Source: Exiguobacterium sp. s122
Lineage (GTDB): Bacteria; Bacillota; Bacilli; Exiguobacteriales; Exiguobacteriaceae
Direction: 5' to 3'
Length of the DNA: 64,000 nucleotides
Assembly (NCBI RefSeq): GCF_018618475.1
Contig: NZ_JACSMD010000002.1
Location: forward strand, 1 to 64,000
Position numbers and translations under genes: made by a program. The notes under the pieces were generated by a model that did not search any database, was not told the DNA's origin, and was given only the letters and a program-made list of their open reading frames with translations. Each line of letters begins with the position of its first letter. Position 1 is the first letter of the stretch. Of this stretch, positions 1 to 7,417 are shown piece by piece.

Positions 1-27
1 TGAGCCAGGATCAAACTCTCCAAAGAA
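1..27 (-). rRNA. 16S ribosomal RNA, 5' end only
   Basis: The complement of the first 20 bases is the universal 16S start (GAGAGTTTGATCCTGGCTCA). The mature 5' end is placed at about position 27 by analogy with B. subtilis. The rest of the gene lies outside the left edge. Confidence 0.93.
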
Positions 28-126
28 TTTGATATAGCTCTTGAAAATGACGAAGCTTGCGCTTCATTCAAAAATTGTAAAACTTTTTTGCCTCATCGTT
101 CAGTTTTCAAAGTTCGTCAGTTAAAA
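28..126 (-). other. 16S leader/spacer between tRNA-Ile and 16S
   Basis: These 99 bases separate the last tRNA from the 16S gene. On the minus strand they contain CTTTGAAAACTGAAC, which resembles the conserved spacer and boxA-type antitermination sequence found beside rRNA genes in Bacillales. I see no convincing separate promoter or terminator, so the tRNAs and 16S are probably co-transcribed. Confidence 0.6.
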
Positions 127-203
<77 letters not shown>

Positions 204-213
204 ATAATAAAAA

Positions 214-290
214 TGGTGCACCCTGAGAGATTCGAACTCCCGGCCTTTAGATTCGTAGTCTAACGCTCTATCCAGCTGAGCTAAGGGTGC
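214..290 (-). tRNA. tRNA-Arg (ACG)
   Basis: A cloverleaf with anticodon ACG (read as ICG) and an encoded CCA. It decodes CGC/CGU/CGA. This is the tRNA expected to be sensed by the argS T-box at 44.9-45.2 kb, whose specifier is CGC. Confidence 0.97.
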
Positions 291-294
291 GTAT

Positions 295-382
295 TGGTGC
301 GGTCGAGAGGACTTGAACCTCCACGGTGTTAACCACCACTAGGCCCTCAACCTAGCGCGTCTACCGATTCCGCCACGACCGC
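295..382 (-). tRNA. tRNA-Leu (GAG)
   Basis: A class II tRNA with a long variable arm. The seven-base anticodon loop TTGAGGG is closed by CTAGG/CCTAG, giving anticodon GAG. The CCA end is encoded. Confidence 0.96.
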
Positions 383-411
383 AGCGTATAAAGTGTTACG
401 AGGAATAAAAA

Positions 412-487
412 TGGTGAGTCATGCAGGGCTCGAACCTGCGACCCTCTGATTAAAAGTCAGATGCTCTACCAACTGAGCTAATGACTC
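412..487 (-). tRNA. tRNA-Lys (TTT)
   Basis: A cloverleaf with anticodon TTT, acceptor stem GAGTCAT/ATGACTC and an encoded CCA. Confidence 0.97.
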
Positions 488-497
488 AAATAAAAAG

Positions 498-569
498 CTG
501 GGCTGGAAGGGATCGAACCTTCGCATGTCGGAATCAAAATCCGATGCCTTACCACTTGGCTACAGCCCA
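498..569 (-). tRNA. tRNA-Gln (TTG), CCA not encoded
   Basis: A cloverleaf with anticodon TTG and acceptor TGGGCTG/CAGCCCA. After the discriminator G the gene continues CTT, so CCA must be added after transcription. It is the only tRNA of the ten without an encoded CCA. Confidence 0.95.
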
Positions 570-576
570 ACGTAAA

Positions 577-652
577 TGGCGGTCTCGACGGGATTTGAAC
601 CCGCGATCTCCTGCGTGACAGGCAGGCATGTTAACCCCTACACCACGAGACC
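577..652 (-). tRNA. tRNA-Asp (GTC)
   Basis: A cloverleaf with anticodon GTC, acceptor GGTCTCG/CGAGACC and an encoded CCA. Confidence 0.97.
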
Positions 653-671
653 AGATTACGCTTTATTTGAA

Positions 672-747
672 TGGTGGAGGATGACGGGATCGAACCGCCG
701 ACCCCCTGCTTGTAAGGCAGGTGCTCTCCCAGCTGAGCTAATCCTCC
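672..747 (-). tRNA. tRNA-Val (TAC)
   Basis: A cloverleaf with anticodon TAC, acceptor GGAGGAT/ATCCTCC and an encoded CCA. Confidence 0.97.
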
Positions 748-753
748 ATATGA

Positions 754-828
754 TGGTGACCCGTACGGGATTCGAACCCGTGTTACCGCCGTGAAAGGGC
801 GGTGTCTTAACCGCTTGACCAACGGGCC
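754..828 (-). tRNA. tRNA-Glu (TTC)
   Basis: A cloverleaf with anticodon TTC and an encoded CCA. The acceptor stem contains one G-T pair (GGCCCGT with ACGGGTC). Confidence 0.97.
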
Positions 829-852
829 AGGAATGTTTTTCTAAAAGTTAAG

Positions 853-944
853 TGGCGGAGACGGAGGGATTCGAACCCTCGCACCGGTTTCCCAGCCTAC
901 TCCCTTAGCAGGGGAGCCCCTTATAGCCTCTTGGGTACGTCTCC
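853..944 (-). tRNA. tRNA-Ser (GCT)
   Basis: A class II tRNA with a long variable arm, anticodon GCT, acceptor GGAGACG/CGTCTCC and an encoded CCA. Confidence 0.96.
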
Positions 945-953
945 AAAATAAAA

Positions 954-1028
954 TGGCTCCGCAAGTAGGATTTGAACCTACGACCTACCGGTTAACAGCC
1001 GGTTGCTCTACCACTGAGCTATTGCGGA
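954..1028 (-). tRNA. tRNA-Asn (GTT)
   Basis: A cloverleaf with anticodon GTT, acceptor TCCGCAA/TTGCGGA and an encoded CCA. It is the first gene of the tRNA-rRNA transcription unit. Confidence 0.97.
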
Positions 1029-1061
1029 ACGTTGCTTGAATTTATCGAAGTAACGATTTAA

Positions 1062-1090
1062 ATTGTAACCGCAAACCAGAAACCTGTCAA
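1062..1090 (-). promoter_or_regulatory. P2 vegetative promoter of the tRNA-16S unit
   Basis: TTGACA (1085-1090) and TACAAT (1062-1067) are separated by 17 bases, a near-perfect SigA promoter. It lies 33 bases before tRNA-Asn. Confidence 0.88.
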
Positions 1091-1143
1091 TCACTTTTTT
1101 AGAAAAGCTTTAATTTCGCATGCCGTCTCTCGGCGACTTCTAT

Positions 1144-1172
1144 AAGATAGCACGGTCCAAAAAGACCGTCAA
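1144..1172 (-). promoter_or_regulatory. P1 vegetative promoter of the tRNA-16S unit
   Basis: TTGACG (1167-1172), a 17-base spacer and TATCTT (1144-1149). Together with P2 this gives the tandem promoter layout usual for rRNA operons. The spacer contains the inverted repeat ACGGTC-CAAAAA-GACCGT (1152-1169 on the plus strand). Confidence 0.72.
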
Positions 1173-1183
1173 CACTTTTTCTT

Positions 1184-1220
1184 AAAAAAAGTTGAGCAAA
1201 ATGATTTCATTTTGCTCAAC
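1184..1220 (-). terminator. Rho-independent terminator after tex
   Basis: A 14-bp stem (GTTGAGCAAAATGA and its complement) with a two-base loop, followed on the minus strand by seven Ts. It isolates the tRNA promoters from tex transcription. Confidence 0.9.
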
Positions 1221-1248
1221 CCCGACTTTCTTCTTTATATGCCCATCC

Positions 1249-3375
1249 TCAATTCTTAGGCGCGAGCATCGTCAAACTAATCCGTCCGCGATTCACATCA
1301 ACTTGTTCAATCCAGACCGTCACGATGTCTCCGACCGCGACCACATCAAGCGGGTGCTTTACGTAACGGTTCGACAGTTTCGATATATGGACAAGCCCGT
1401 CTTGTTTGACGCCGATATCAATAAACGCCCCGAAGTCGATGACGTTCCGCACCGTCCCTTGGAACTCCATCCCAACTTGAAGGTCTTCTAAGTTCATGAC
1501 GTCAGTCCGAAGCAACGGTTTTTGAATGTCTTCGCGCGGATCGCGTCCCGGTTTTGCGAGCGACTTCAGGATGTCCTCGATCGTCGGTAGTCCGGCACCC
1601 AACTTTTCACCGAGCGCACTCGCATCAACAGTCTTTAATCGGTCCCGCAGTTCGGCCGTCCCGACCGCTTGCTTCGAGACACCGAGTTCTTTCAATAGTG
1701 AGAGTGTCAGCTTATAACTCTCGGGGTGAATCTCAGTCTGATCGAGCACGTCGCTGCCGTTCGTGATTCGTAAAAAGCCGGCAGCTTGCTCAAACGCTTT
1801 GGCACCAAGGCGCGGTACTTTTTTGATTTCTTTCCGCGTATCGAACCGTCCGAACTCATCGCGATACGCCACGATGTTCTTCGCCGTCGTCTTGTTTAAG
1901 CCTGATACATACGTCAAAAGCGATTCCGAGGCCCGGTTCACATCGACCCCGACCATGTTAACGACACTTTCGACGACGAATTCGAGCGAAGCCTTCAGTT
2001 TGTTTTGACTGACGTCATGCTGATACTGGCCGACCCCGACAGATTGCGGATCAACTTTGACGAGTTCGGCCATCGCGTCTTGAATCCGTCTCGCAATCGA
2101 GACGGCAGACCGTTCTTCGACCTTCAGCTCTGGAAATTCGGTACGTGCGACTTCTGAAGCCGAATACACACTCGCCCCAGCTTCGTTTACGATTGCATAC
2201 GCAATCTCACGCTCGGCTTTTTTTAACCAGTCCGAAACGAACTGCTCCGTTTCGCGTGACGCGGTACCGTTTCCGATGACAATGACAGAAATCGGATACT
2301 TCTTCACGAGTGAGGCGAGCACTTTTTCGGAACCCGCGACGTCGTGCTTCGGTGCCGTCGGATAAAACACACCGACTTCTTCGACTTTTCCAATCTCATT
2401 GACAACGGCCCATTTACAACCGGTCCGATACGCCGGATCAATCCCGAGCACCACGACTTCCCGAAGAGGCGGTTGCATGTAGAGCTGCTTCAAGTTTTTA
2501 GCGAAGACGTCAATCGCCTGCTCTTCAGCCGTCTCGGTCAATTCACCGCGAATCTCGCGTTCGATCGCTGGAAATACCGATTTTTTGTACGCTTCTTTCA
2601 TAGCTAAAGTGACGAGTTCACGTTTCTCGGCCGGTAATCGTTCGAACGGACGTAACGCCTGGTTCATGAACGTCGTCTCATCAAACACGAGTTTGACTTG
2701 AAGAACGTCCGTCCGCTCTCCGCGATTCAAAGCGAGGACACGGTGCGGAACAATCCCGGCAACTTTTTCTTCGTACTCGTAATACTGTGCGAAGATCTCT
2801 TTCTCATCTTCCGCCTGCTTTTTCTTTTGTGACCGAAGAAGCGCTTCTTTCCGGACACGGGTCCGCAGTGTTTGACGAAGCGACGCTGTTTCGCCCCACT
2901 CTTCCCCAATAATCGCTTGGACGAACGGTAATGCTTCGTCGAGCGGTGTCTCTCCGGCAAGCTGCTGTGCGTCTTTCAACGAATAAGCGGACGGGTTACG
3001 ATACCAGTCGGCGAGCGGCTGCAACCCTTTCTCGCGACCTTGTTCGGCTTTCGTCCGTCGCTTCGGCCGGTACGGCAAATAGATGTCGTCGACTTGTTGT
3101 AGCGTCGTCGCAGTTTCGAGCGCACGTGCCAATTCCGGCGTCGCCTTCTCGAGTTCTTCTAGTTTCGCGAGCACGTCGCTCTTTCGTTTCTGCAAGTTCT
3201 CTTCATATTGTAGTGCGTCAAGAATCGCTTTGATTTCGACTTCGTCGAGGTTTCCCGTCATCTCTTTACGGTAACGGGCCATAAACGGGATGGTCGCCCC
3301 GTCAGCGGCGAGTTGTTTTACCGTCTCGACTTGACTCTCTTTTACTTGGAGTGCTTTTGCGACTTTCGTGATCAA
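1249..3375 (-). CDS. tex: Tex/YdcI-family S1-domain RNA-binding protein
   Basis: This is a cytoplasmic nucleic-acid-binding protein of the Tex family (YdcI/YhgF), associated with transcription and translation. The order is as in the family: an N-terminal helical region, a YqgF-like RNase H-fold domain (VLGIDPAYRTG, middle third), helix-hairpin-helix repeats (VNRASESLLTYVSGLN), and a C-terminal S1 domain (GTVRNVIDFGAFIDIG). At about 708 residues the length is normal. The start is uncertain. The open frame begins at a GTG at 3384, but AAAGGAAG abuts that codon, whereas the TTG at 3375 sits 8 bases after it, so TTG is preferred. It follows sigB, as ydcI does in B. subtilis. Confidence 0.93.
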   Translation of the reverse strand: MITKVAKALQVKESQVETVKQLAADGATIPFMARYRKEMTGNLDEVEIKAILDALQYEENLQKRKSDVLAKLEELEKATPELARALETATTLQQVDDIYLPYRPKRRTKAEQGREKGLQPLADWYRNPSAYSLKDAQQLAGETPLDEALPFVQAIIGEEWGETASLRQTLRTRVRKEALLRSQKKKQAEDEKEIFAQYYEYEEKVAGIVPHRVLALNRGERTDVLQVKLVFDETTFMNQALRPFERLPAEKRELVTLAMKEAYKKSVFPAIEREIRGELTETAEEQAIDVFAKNLKQLYMQPPLREVVVLGIDPAYRTGCKWAVVNEIGKVEEVGVFYPTAPKHDVAGSEKVLASLVKKYPISVIVIGNGTASRETEQFVSDWLKKAEREIAYAIVNEAGASVYSASEVARTEFPELKVEERSAVSIARRIQDAMAELVKVDPQSVGVGQYQHDVSQNKLKASLEFVVESVVNMVGVDVNRASESLLTYVSGLNKTTAKNIVAYRDEFGRFDTRKEIKKVPRLGAKAFEQAAGFLRITNGSDVLDQTEIHPESYKLTLSLLKELGVSKQAVGTAELRDRLKTVDASALGEKLGAGLPTIEDILKSLAKPGRDPREDIQKPLLRTDVMNLEDLQVGMEFQGTVRNVIDFGAFIDIGVKQDGLVHISKLSNRYVKHPLDVVAVGDIVTVWIEQVDVNRGRISLTMLAPKN

Positions 3376-3430
3376 ACGAATCACTTCCTTTTCTAGTCTC
3401 TACTATGAAGTGTAGCAAAGAGAGAACAAC

Positions 3431-3457
3431 AAAAAAACGATGACTCCTCAGTCATCG
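3431..3457 (-). terminator. Terminator at the end of sigB
   Basis: An 8-bp stem CGATGACT/AGTCATCG with a four-base loop, followed by seven Ts on the minus strand. It overlaps the last codons of sigB and precedes tex. Confidence 0.82.
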
Positions 3458-4248
3458 CTAGAAAACACTTCATTGAGCGGCACTTTGATGGCCTCACGTA
3501 ACTTCTCGAGGGCACGACGCTGCAAGCGTGATACATGCATCTGCGAGATGCCGAGCAATTCGCCCGTCTCTTTTTGGCTCATGTTTTTATAGTAGGCACA
3601 TTCTAAAATGGCCTGTTCTCGTTCGTTCAATACACTGAACGCCTTTTCGAGAATGAGTCGCTGATCGACGGACTCGTAACCCCGTTCTTGACTACCGACG
3701 AGATCGAGTAGCGTGACGGTGCTACCTTCATTATCCGCTTCAATCGAGCTATCGACCGAGAGAGCTTGATAACTCTTACCCATCTCGAGCGTCTCAAGAA
3801 TCTCTTCATCAGAGACCCCAAGATGATCGGCAATCTCGTCGATTCGCGGTGAGCGTTGAAGCTCCGTCGTCAACTCTTCGACCGTCTTCTTAATCTTTGG
3901 CCCGAGTTCTTTAATGCGACGGGGCACGTGGACGCTCCATGTTTTGTCACGAATGAATCGCTTGATTTCCCCGATGATCGTCGGGACGGCAAACGATTCA
4001 AAACTACGTCCGAATTCTGGGTCGAAACGGCGGAGCGCTGCGAGCAGTCCAATCATCCCGACTTGGACGAGATCATCATGGATGGCCCGACCACGGGAGA
4101 ACTTACGAGCGAGCGCCTCGACGAGGTCCGAGTAGCGATTGATCAGGAGCATCTGGACTTCCTCGTTTTGGTCGTCCTGCTGATAGCGTTCAATCCACTC
4201 TAGTACTTCATCATCACTGTGATGGCGTTGTTGAGATTTTGCTGGCAC
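3448..4248 (-). CDS. sigB: RNA polymerase sigma factor SigB
   Basis: General-stress sigma factor, 266 residues, the usual length. Region 2 (DDLVQVGMIGLLAALRRFDP, then FESFAVPTIIGEIKRFIRD), region 3 (LGPKIKKTVEELT) and a region 4 helix-turn-helix (MSQKETGELLGISQMHVSRL) are all present. The GTG start at 4248 follows AGGTGG by six bases and lies inside rsbW, overlapping it by 35 bases, so translation is probably coupled. RsbW would hold SigB inactive in unstressed cells. The operon has a SigB-type promoter before rsbV, implying autoregulation. Confidence 0.95.
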   Translation of the reverse strand: MPAKSQQRHHSDDEVLEWIERYQQDDQNEEVQMLLINRYSDLVEALARKFSRGRAIHDDLVQVGMIGLLAALRRFDPEFGRSFESFAVPTIIGEIKRFIRDKTWSVHVPRRIKELGPKIKKTVEELTTELQRSPRIDEIADHLGVSDEEILETLEMGKSYQALSVDSSIEADNEGSTVTLLDLVGSQERGYESVDQRLILEKAFSVLNEREQAILECAYYKNMSQKETGELLGISQMHVSRLQRRALEKLREAIKVPLNEVFSSDD

Positions 4249-4690
4249 TCTGATCCACCTCGTCCCTGTTAAGGAGTTTCGTCATCGTCACTTTGACACC
4301 ACTGTCTTTGTTGATCGAGACGTCATCCATTAACGCTTCAATGAGGAACAGACCGAGTCCTCCTTCGTGAAGCGATTCGATTTCAGTCGTCTCTTCGACT
4401 GGAGCCGCTTGGCGTTTCACATCATCGGCAAACGTCTTGCCCGAATCCTCAATCGTCATCTCTAAACGATCCGTGTATACGCCACACGTGAGTTTCACTT
4501 CACCTTCTTGGTCATCATATGCATGTTGAACAGCGTTACCACAAGCTTCCGAGACTGCGATTTTAATGTCTTCGATCTCATCGTATGTGTAGCCCATACG
4601 ATTCGCGATTCCTGACACGACTAAACGGACCACACCGACATACTCTGGTTTGGCCGGGAACGTCATCACCGTCTGTTCGATGTTACTCAT
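4214..4690 (-). CDS. rsbW: Serine-protein kinase / anti-sigma-B factor RsbW
   Basis: A GHKL-fold kinase of 158 residues that binds SigB and also phosphorylates RsbV. The ATP-binding boxes are visible: SEACGNAVQHAY (N box, about residue 50), IEDSGKTF (G1) and HEGGLGLFLIEALMDDV (G2). The start overlaps the rsbV stop by four bases (ATGA), and its own end overlaps sigB. This chaining suits fixed stoichiometry in a partner-switching module. No RsbX feedback phosphatase follows. Confidence 0.95.
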   Translation of the reverse strand: MSNIEQTVMTFPAKPEYVGVVRLVVSGIANRMGYTYDEIEDIKIAVSEACGNAVQHAYDDQEGEVKLTCGVYTDRLEMTIEDSGKTFADDVKRQAAPVEETTEIESLHEGGLGLFLIEALMDDVSINKDSGVKVTMTKLLNRDEVDQSASKISTTPSQ

Positions 4691-5013
4691 TGCGTGCCAC
4701 CTCTTACATTCGTGTTAATCGAGAGCAATTTGTGAAGGCCAGTCAATTCAAAGAGACGATTGACACGATCGGTTACCCCGACGAGCGACAACTCTTTCTC
4801 ATTGCGTGTTGCTATTTTAAGGGCACCGACGAAAACGCCGAGACCTGTTGAGTCCATATAATCCACTTCATCCAAATGAACGACGACGTTTTGCTCCGTG
4901 ATTGCCGGATGCAAGACTTCTTTCAGTTTGGGAGCGGTATATGTATCCACTTCTCCGGATACGTAAAGGTGTAATTGATCTCCAATGACTTGCTCGCGAA
5001 TCGCTAAATCCAT
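4687..5013 (-). CDS. rsbV: Anti-sigma-B factor antagonist RsbV
   Basis: A STAS-domain protein of 108 residues. When unphosphorylated it captures RsbW and frees SigB. The phosphorylation motif YMDSTGLGVF is intact, with Ser as the site modified by RsbW. The ATG is preceded by AGGAGGG. It is the first gene of the SigB operon. The phosphatase needed to reactivate it (RsbU or RsbP type) is not encoded in this window. Confidence 0.95.
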   Translation of the reverse strand: MDLAIREQVIGDQLHLYVSGEVDTYTAPKLKEVLHPAITEQNVVVHLDEVDYMDSTGLGVFVGALKIATRNEKELSLVGVTDRVNRLFELTGLHKLLSINTNVRGGTQ

Positions 5014-5065
5014 CGTTATTCCCTCCTAAAGTTGCGCACAGAAAAATCGAGTACGATTAAATATA

Positions 5066-5090
5066 ATTCCCTTGTTTCATAATCTTAAAC
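5066..5090 (-). promoter_or_regulatory. SigB-dependent promoter of rsbV-rsbW-sigB
   Basis: GTTTAA (5085-5090), a 13-base spacer and GGGAAT (5066-5071) on the minus strand match the SigB consensus (GTTTAA, 12-14 bases, GGGTAT) at all but one position. It starts about 50 bases before rsbV. Confidence 0.85.
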
Positions 5091-5111
5091 CTAAATTTTT
5101 ATTAATTTTTG

Positions 5112-5138
5112 AAAAAAAACCGATACCCATGTACCGGT
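5112..5138 (-). terminator. Terminator after ndoA
   Basis: An 8-bp stem ACCGGTAC/GTATCGGT (one G-T pair) with loop ATGG, followed by eight Ts on the minus strand. It separates the alr-ndoAI-ndoA unit from the SigB operon. Confidence 0.82.
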
Positions 5139-5154
5139 TCTGTTCATATGTAAG

Positions 5155-5505
5155 CTAGAGCGGGATTAATCCCATACTAATCTCTAGCGCTCTGTCCACT
5201 TTGTGCATCGTCTCATCGTCAAGATGTGTCACCTTGTCCGTCAGACGACGTTTATCAATCGTTCGAATCTGTTCAAGCAAAATCACCGAGTCTCGTTCGA
5301 GCCCGTGTTTGACTTGATACACTTCCACATGAGTCGGCAGTTTTGCTTTCTGGATCTGAGCCGTAATCGCAGCGACAATGACGGTCGGGCTAAAGCGATT
5401 GCCGATATCGTTTTGAATGACGAGGACCGGACGAACTCCACCTTGCTCTGAACCGACTACGGGCGACAGATTCGCATAAAACACGTCACCACGCTTTACG
5501 ATCAC
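5155..5505 (-). CDS. ndoA: EndoA/MazF-type mRNA interferase toxin
   Basis: A type II toxin endoribonuclease of the PemK/MazF fold, 116 residues. The family signature [20 protein letters not shown] is present at the N terminus, as are [20 protein letters not shown] and the [14 protein letters not shown] strand. The chosen GTG start at 5505 follows GGGGTG by 8 bases and gives the same N terminus (MIVKRGDV) as B. subtilis EndoA. A GTG nine bases upstream (5514) overlaps the antitoxin stop and is less likely. It sits directly behind its antitoxin gene, between alr and sigB as in B. subtilis. Confidence 0.94.
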   Translation of the reverse strand: MIVKRGDVFYANLSPVVGSEQGGVRPVLVIQNDIGNRFSPTVIVAAITAQIQKAKLPTHVEVYQVKHGLERDSVILLEQIRTIDKRRLTDKVTHLDDETMHKVDRALEISMGLIPL

Positions 5506-5510
5506 TCCGC

Positions 5511-5789
5511 TCACACCCCGCTTACTTGACGTAAGAGAGCATGTTCGGCTTCCGTCTCAATCATCAGCATCTCTTCTGCCATATTCAAATTAAACGCGGC
5601 CATCTCTTGATAGCCTTTCGCCAATTCTTCACGCAGTGCTTGTTGTCGATCAGCAATTTCTTTGGACAAGTACGTCACTACATCGTTCAATGACAATGAT
5701 TCACGATCTTTCATCGAAATCGGACCCCCATGCTGCGAGAACCGATCTGGAACGGACGCCAATGCACCCGCTGTTCGCTGTTTCAACAT
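5511..5789 (-). CDS. ndoAI: EndoAI-type antitoxin
   Basis: The antitoxin partner of EndoA, 92 residues. The C-terminal half ([17 protein letters not shown], then [14 protein letters not shown]) aligns with the toxin-binding part of B. subtilis EndoAI. The N-terminal ribbon-helix-helix is less clear. A helix resembling the second RHH helix ([15 protein letters not shown]) is visible, but the usual basic beta strand (MKISLP-like) is not. The ATG at 5789 follows GGAGGTG with normal spacing; an upstream in-frame ATG at 5813 has no ribosome binding site. The toxin gene follows after 5 bases. Confidence 0.88.
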   Translation of the reverse strand: MLKQRTAGALASVPDRFSQHGGPISMKDRESLSLNDVVTYLSKEIADRQQALREELAKGYQEMAAFNLNMAEEMLMIETEAEHALLRQVSGV

Positions 5790-5922
5790 CTTACACCTCC
5801 AGAATCGTTTCAATGGACTGGCGGAATGTTTTTTCCCGCGTTCTTTATCAATATAACACGCGAGTTTGGGAAAATATAGAGGATTCGAGAAAGAATTCAG
5901 ATAATTTCACACGTTTTCTGAT

Positions 5923-6999
5923 TCACACATAGTGTCTCGGCAAGCGGCTCGTCAACTGACAGACGACTTCATAATTGATTGTGTCTAAATGTGCCGCCAA
6001 TTCATCGATTGGCACCGGACCCCCGATAAGTGTCACGTCGGTACCGATCGGGACTTCTTCTGGCAGTTTAATCATGAAACGGTCCATGCAGACACGCCCG
6101 ACAATCGGACAACGTGTGCCATTGACATCGACTTCGAATCCGCTCGCCTTTCGAATCCAACCGTCTGCGTAACCGACCGGCACCGTTCCGATCCACTCAT
6201 CTTCTGTCGTCGTGTATGTCGCCCCGTAACTGATGGTCTGCCCGGCTTCAAGCTGTTTCACTTGCATGAGTTTACTCTTCAGCGTGAACGCCGGTCGTAA
6301 AAAGGTGTAAAACGATGCCATCTCGTTTGACGGATAAAGCCCATAGATGGCGATGCCGACACGGACTAAGTTATAGGGCACGTCCTCACCGGCCATACGG
6401 ATTGCCCCGGCCGAGTTCGACGTATGGATATACCGAAAGCGCGAAGCGAGCCCGTCCATCAATCGATCGAAACGGATTTGCTGCTCATGATAGAGTGCAC
6501 TATCCGGCTCATCGGCCGTCGCAAAATGCGTATAGATACCTTCGAGGACAAAGCGGTCATCAGCCGTTTCAAGGAGCGCATCGAGTTCTTCCCGAGTCCG
6601 TAGACCGAGACGCCCCATTCCAGTGTCCACTTTTATATGCACGGTGAGCGGCCGGTCGTTCAGATGCATCTTCGCTTCTTCGAGCCAAGCCGCCGAGAAG
6701 ACGGAGAGGATGACGTCGTGTTTTGCTGCGACACCTGCCGATTCAGGAAACTGTGCTTCCATGACAAGGATTGGTGCCTCGATACCGGCTTCGCGGAGTT
6801 CGATCGCTTCTTCAAGCAAAGCGACCCCGAGCATCGTAGCTCCGTTTTCGAGCGCAATCGTCGCGACCTCGACGGCGCCATGCCCGTATGCGTTCGCTTT
6901 GACGACAGCCATCAATTGTTGTGGGATGCGACGCTTAACCTCTTTCACGTTATGCGCAATCGCTGCCCGGTCAATTTCAATTTTACTTGGACGATACAT
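5923..6999 (-). CDS. alr: Alanine racemase
   Basis: A PLP-dependent enzyme interconverting L- and D-alanine for peptidoglycan. The PLP-lysine motif AVVKANAYGHG lies near residue 35, and the C-terminal beta domain contains the tyrosine motif SYGATY and the segment GRVCMDRFM. Length is 358 residues, normal for the family. The ATG at 6999 is preceded by GAGGGGG. The longer open frame upstream overlaps acpS and lacks family similarity. It overlaps the acpS end by 17 bases. Confidence 0.95.
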   Translation of the reverse strand: MYRPSKIEIDRAAIAHNVKEVKRRIPQQLMAVVKANAYGHGAVEVATIALENGATMLGVALLEEAIELREAGIEAPILVMEAQFPESAGVAAKHDVILSVFSAAWLEEAKMHLNDRPLTVHIKVDTGMGRLGLRTREELDALLETADDRFVLEGIYTHFATADEPDSALYHEQQIRFDRLMDGLASRFRYIHTSNSAGAIRMAGEDVPYNLVRVGIAIYGLYPSNEMASFYTFLRPAFTLKSKLMQVKQLEAGQTISYGATYTTTEDEWIGTVPVGYADGWIRKASGFEVDVNGTRCPIVGRVCMDRFMIKLPEEVPIGTDVTLIGGPVPIDELAAHLDTINYEVVCQLTSRLPRHYV

Positions 7000-7354
7000 C
7001 GGAATCCCCCTCTTCAATGATGACTTGGGCCACGGCGTATTGTTCACTATGGCTAATGCTGACATGAATCCGTCCCGGCGACGGTGCCGTCATGACTGGC
7101 CGTCCTGTCTCGTCGGGCAACACTTCAATCTGTTGCCACGACAATCCGCGAGCGATGCCGGTCCCGACTGCTTTCGCATACGCTTCTTTTGCGGCGAAAC
7201 GGCCGGCGACGAATTCGATGCGACGGTGTTCCGGATAATTTGACGCGAGTTCACGTTCCGCTTCGGTCAAGAGCCGTTCCATGAACCGCGTCTTTTGGAT
7301 CGAGCGAGCAATGCGCTCGAGTTCAACGAGATCGATGCCGATTCCTACAATCAC
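6983..7354 (-). CDS. acpS: Holo-[acyl-carrier-protein] synthase
   Basis: Transfers 4'-phosphopantetheine from CoA to the acyl carrier protein. It is 123 residues and opens with the family N terminus IVGIGIDLVELERI. The Mg-binding and catalytic motif FAAKEAYAKAVGTG and the C-terminal VSISHSEQYAVAQVI are present. The GTG start at 7354 follows AAAGGAG. It heads the acpS-alr-ndoAI-ndoA unit and is divergent from the rhomboid gene, as acpS and ydcA are in B. subtilis. Confidence 0.94.
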   Translation of the reverse strand: MIVGIGIDLVELERIARSIQKTRFMERLLTEAERELASNYPEHRRIEFVAGRFAAKEAYAKAVGTGIARGLSWQQIEVLPDETGRPVMTAPSPGRIHVSISHSEQYAVAQVIIEEGDSDVSSK

Positions 7355-7417
7355 AGGACACTCGCTCCTTTCCTTTTTCACTCGTTTCCTTATACAATTG
7401 AGGAAAGAGGTGATGCT

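Noticed and set aside
5790-5813. Longer antitoxin start at 5813
   Set aside because: No ribosome binding site, whereas GGAGGTG precedes the ATG at 5789.
6623-7243. Long plus-strand open frame opposite alr and acpS (206 codons)
   Set aside because: It is antisense to two well-supported genes, lacks a ribosome binding site and its translation is low-complexity Ser/Ala/Arg.
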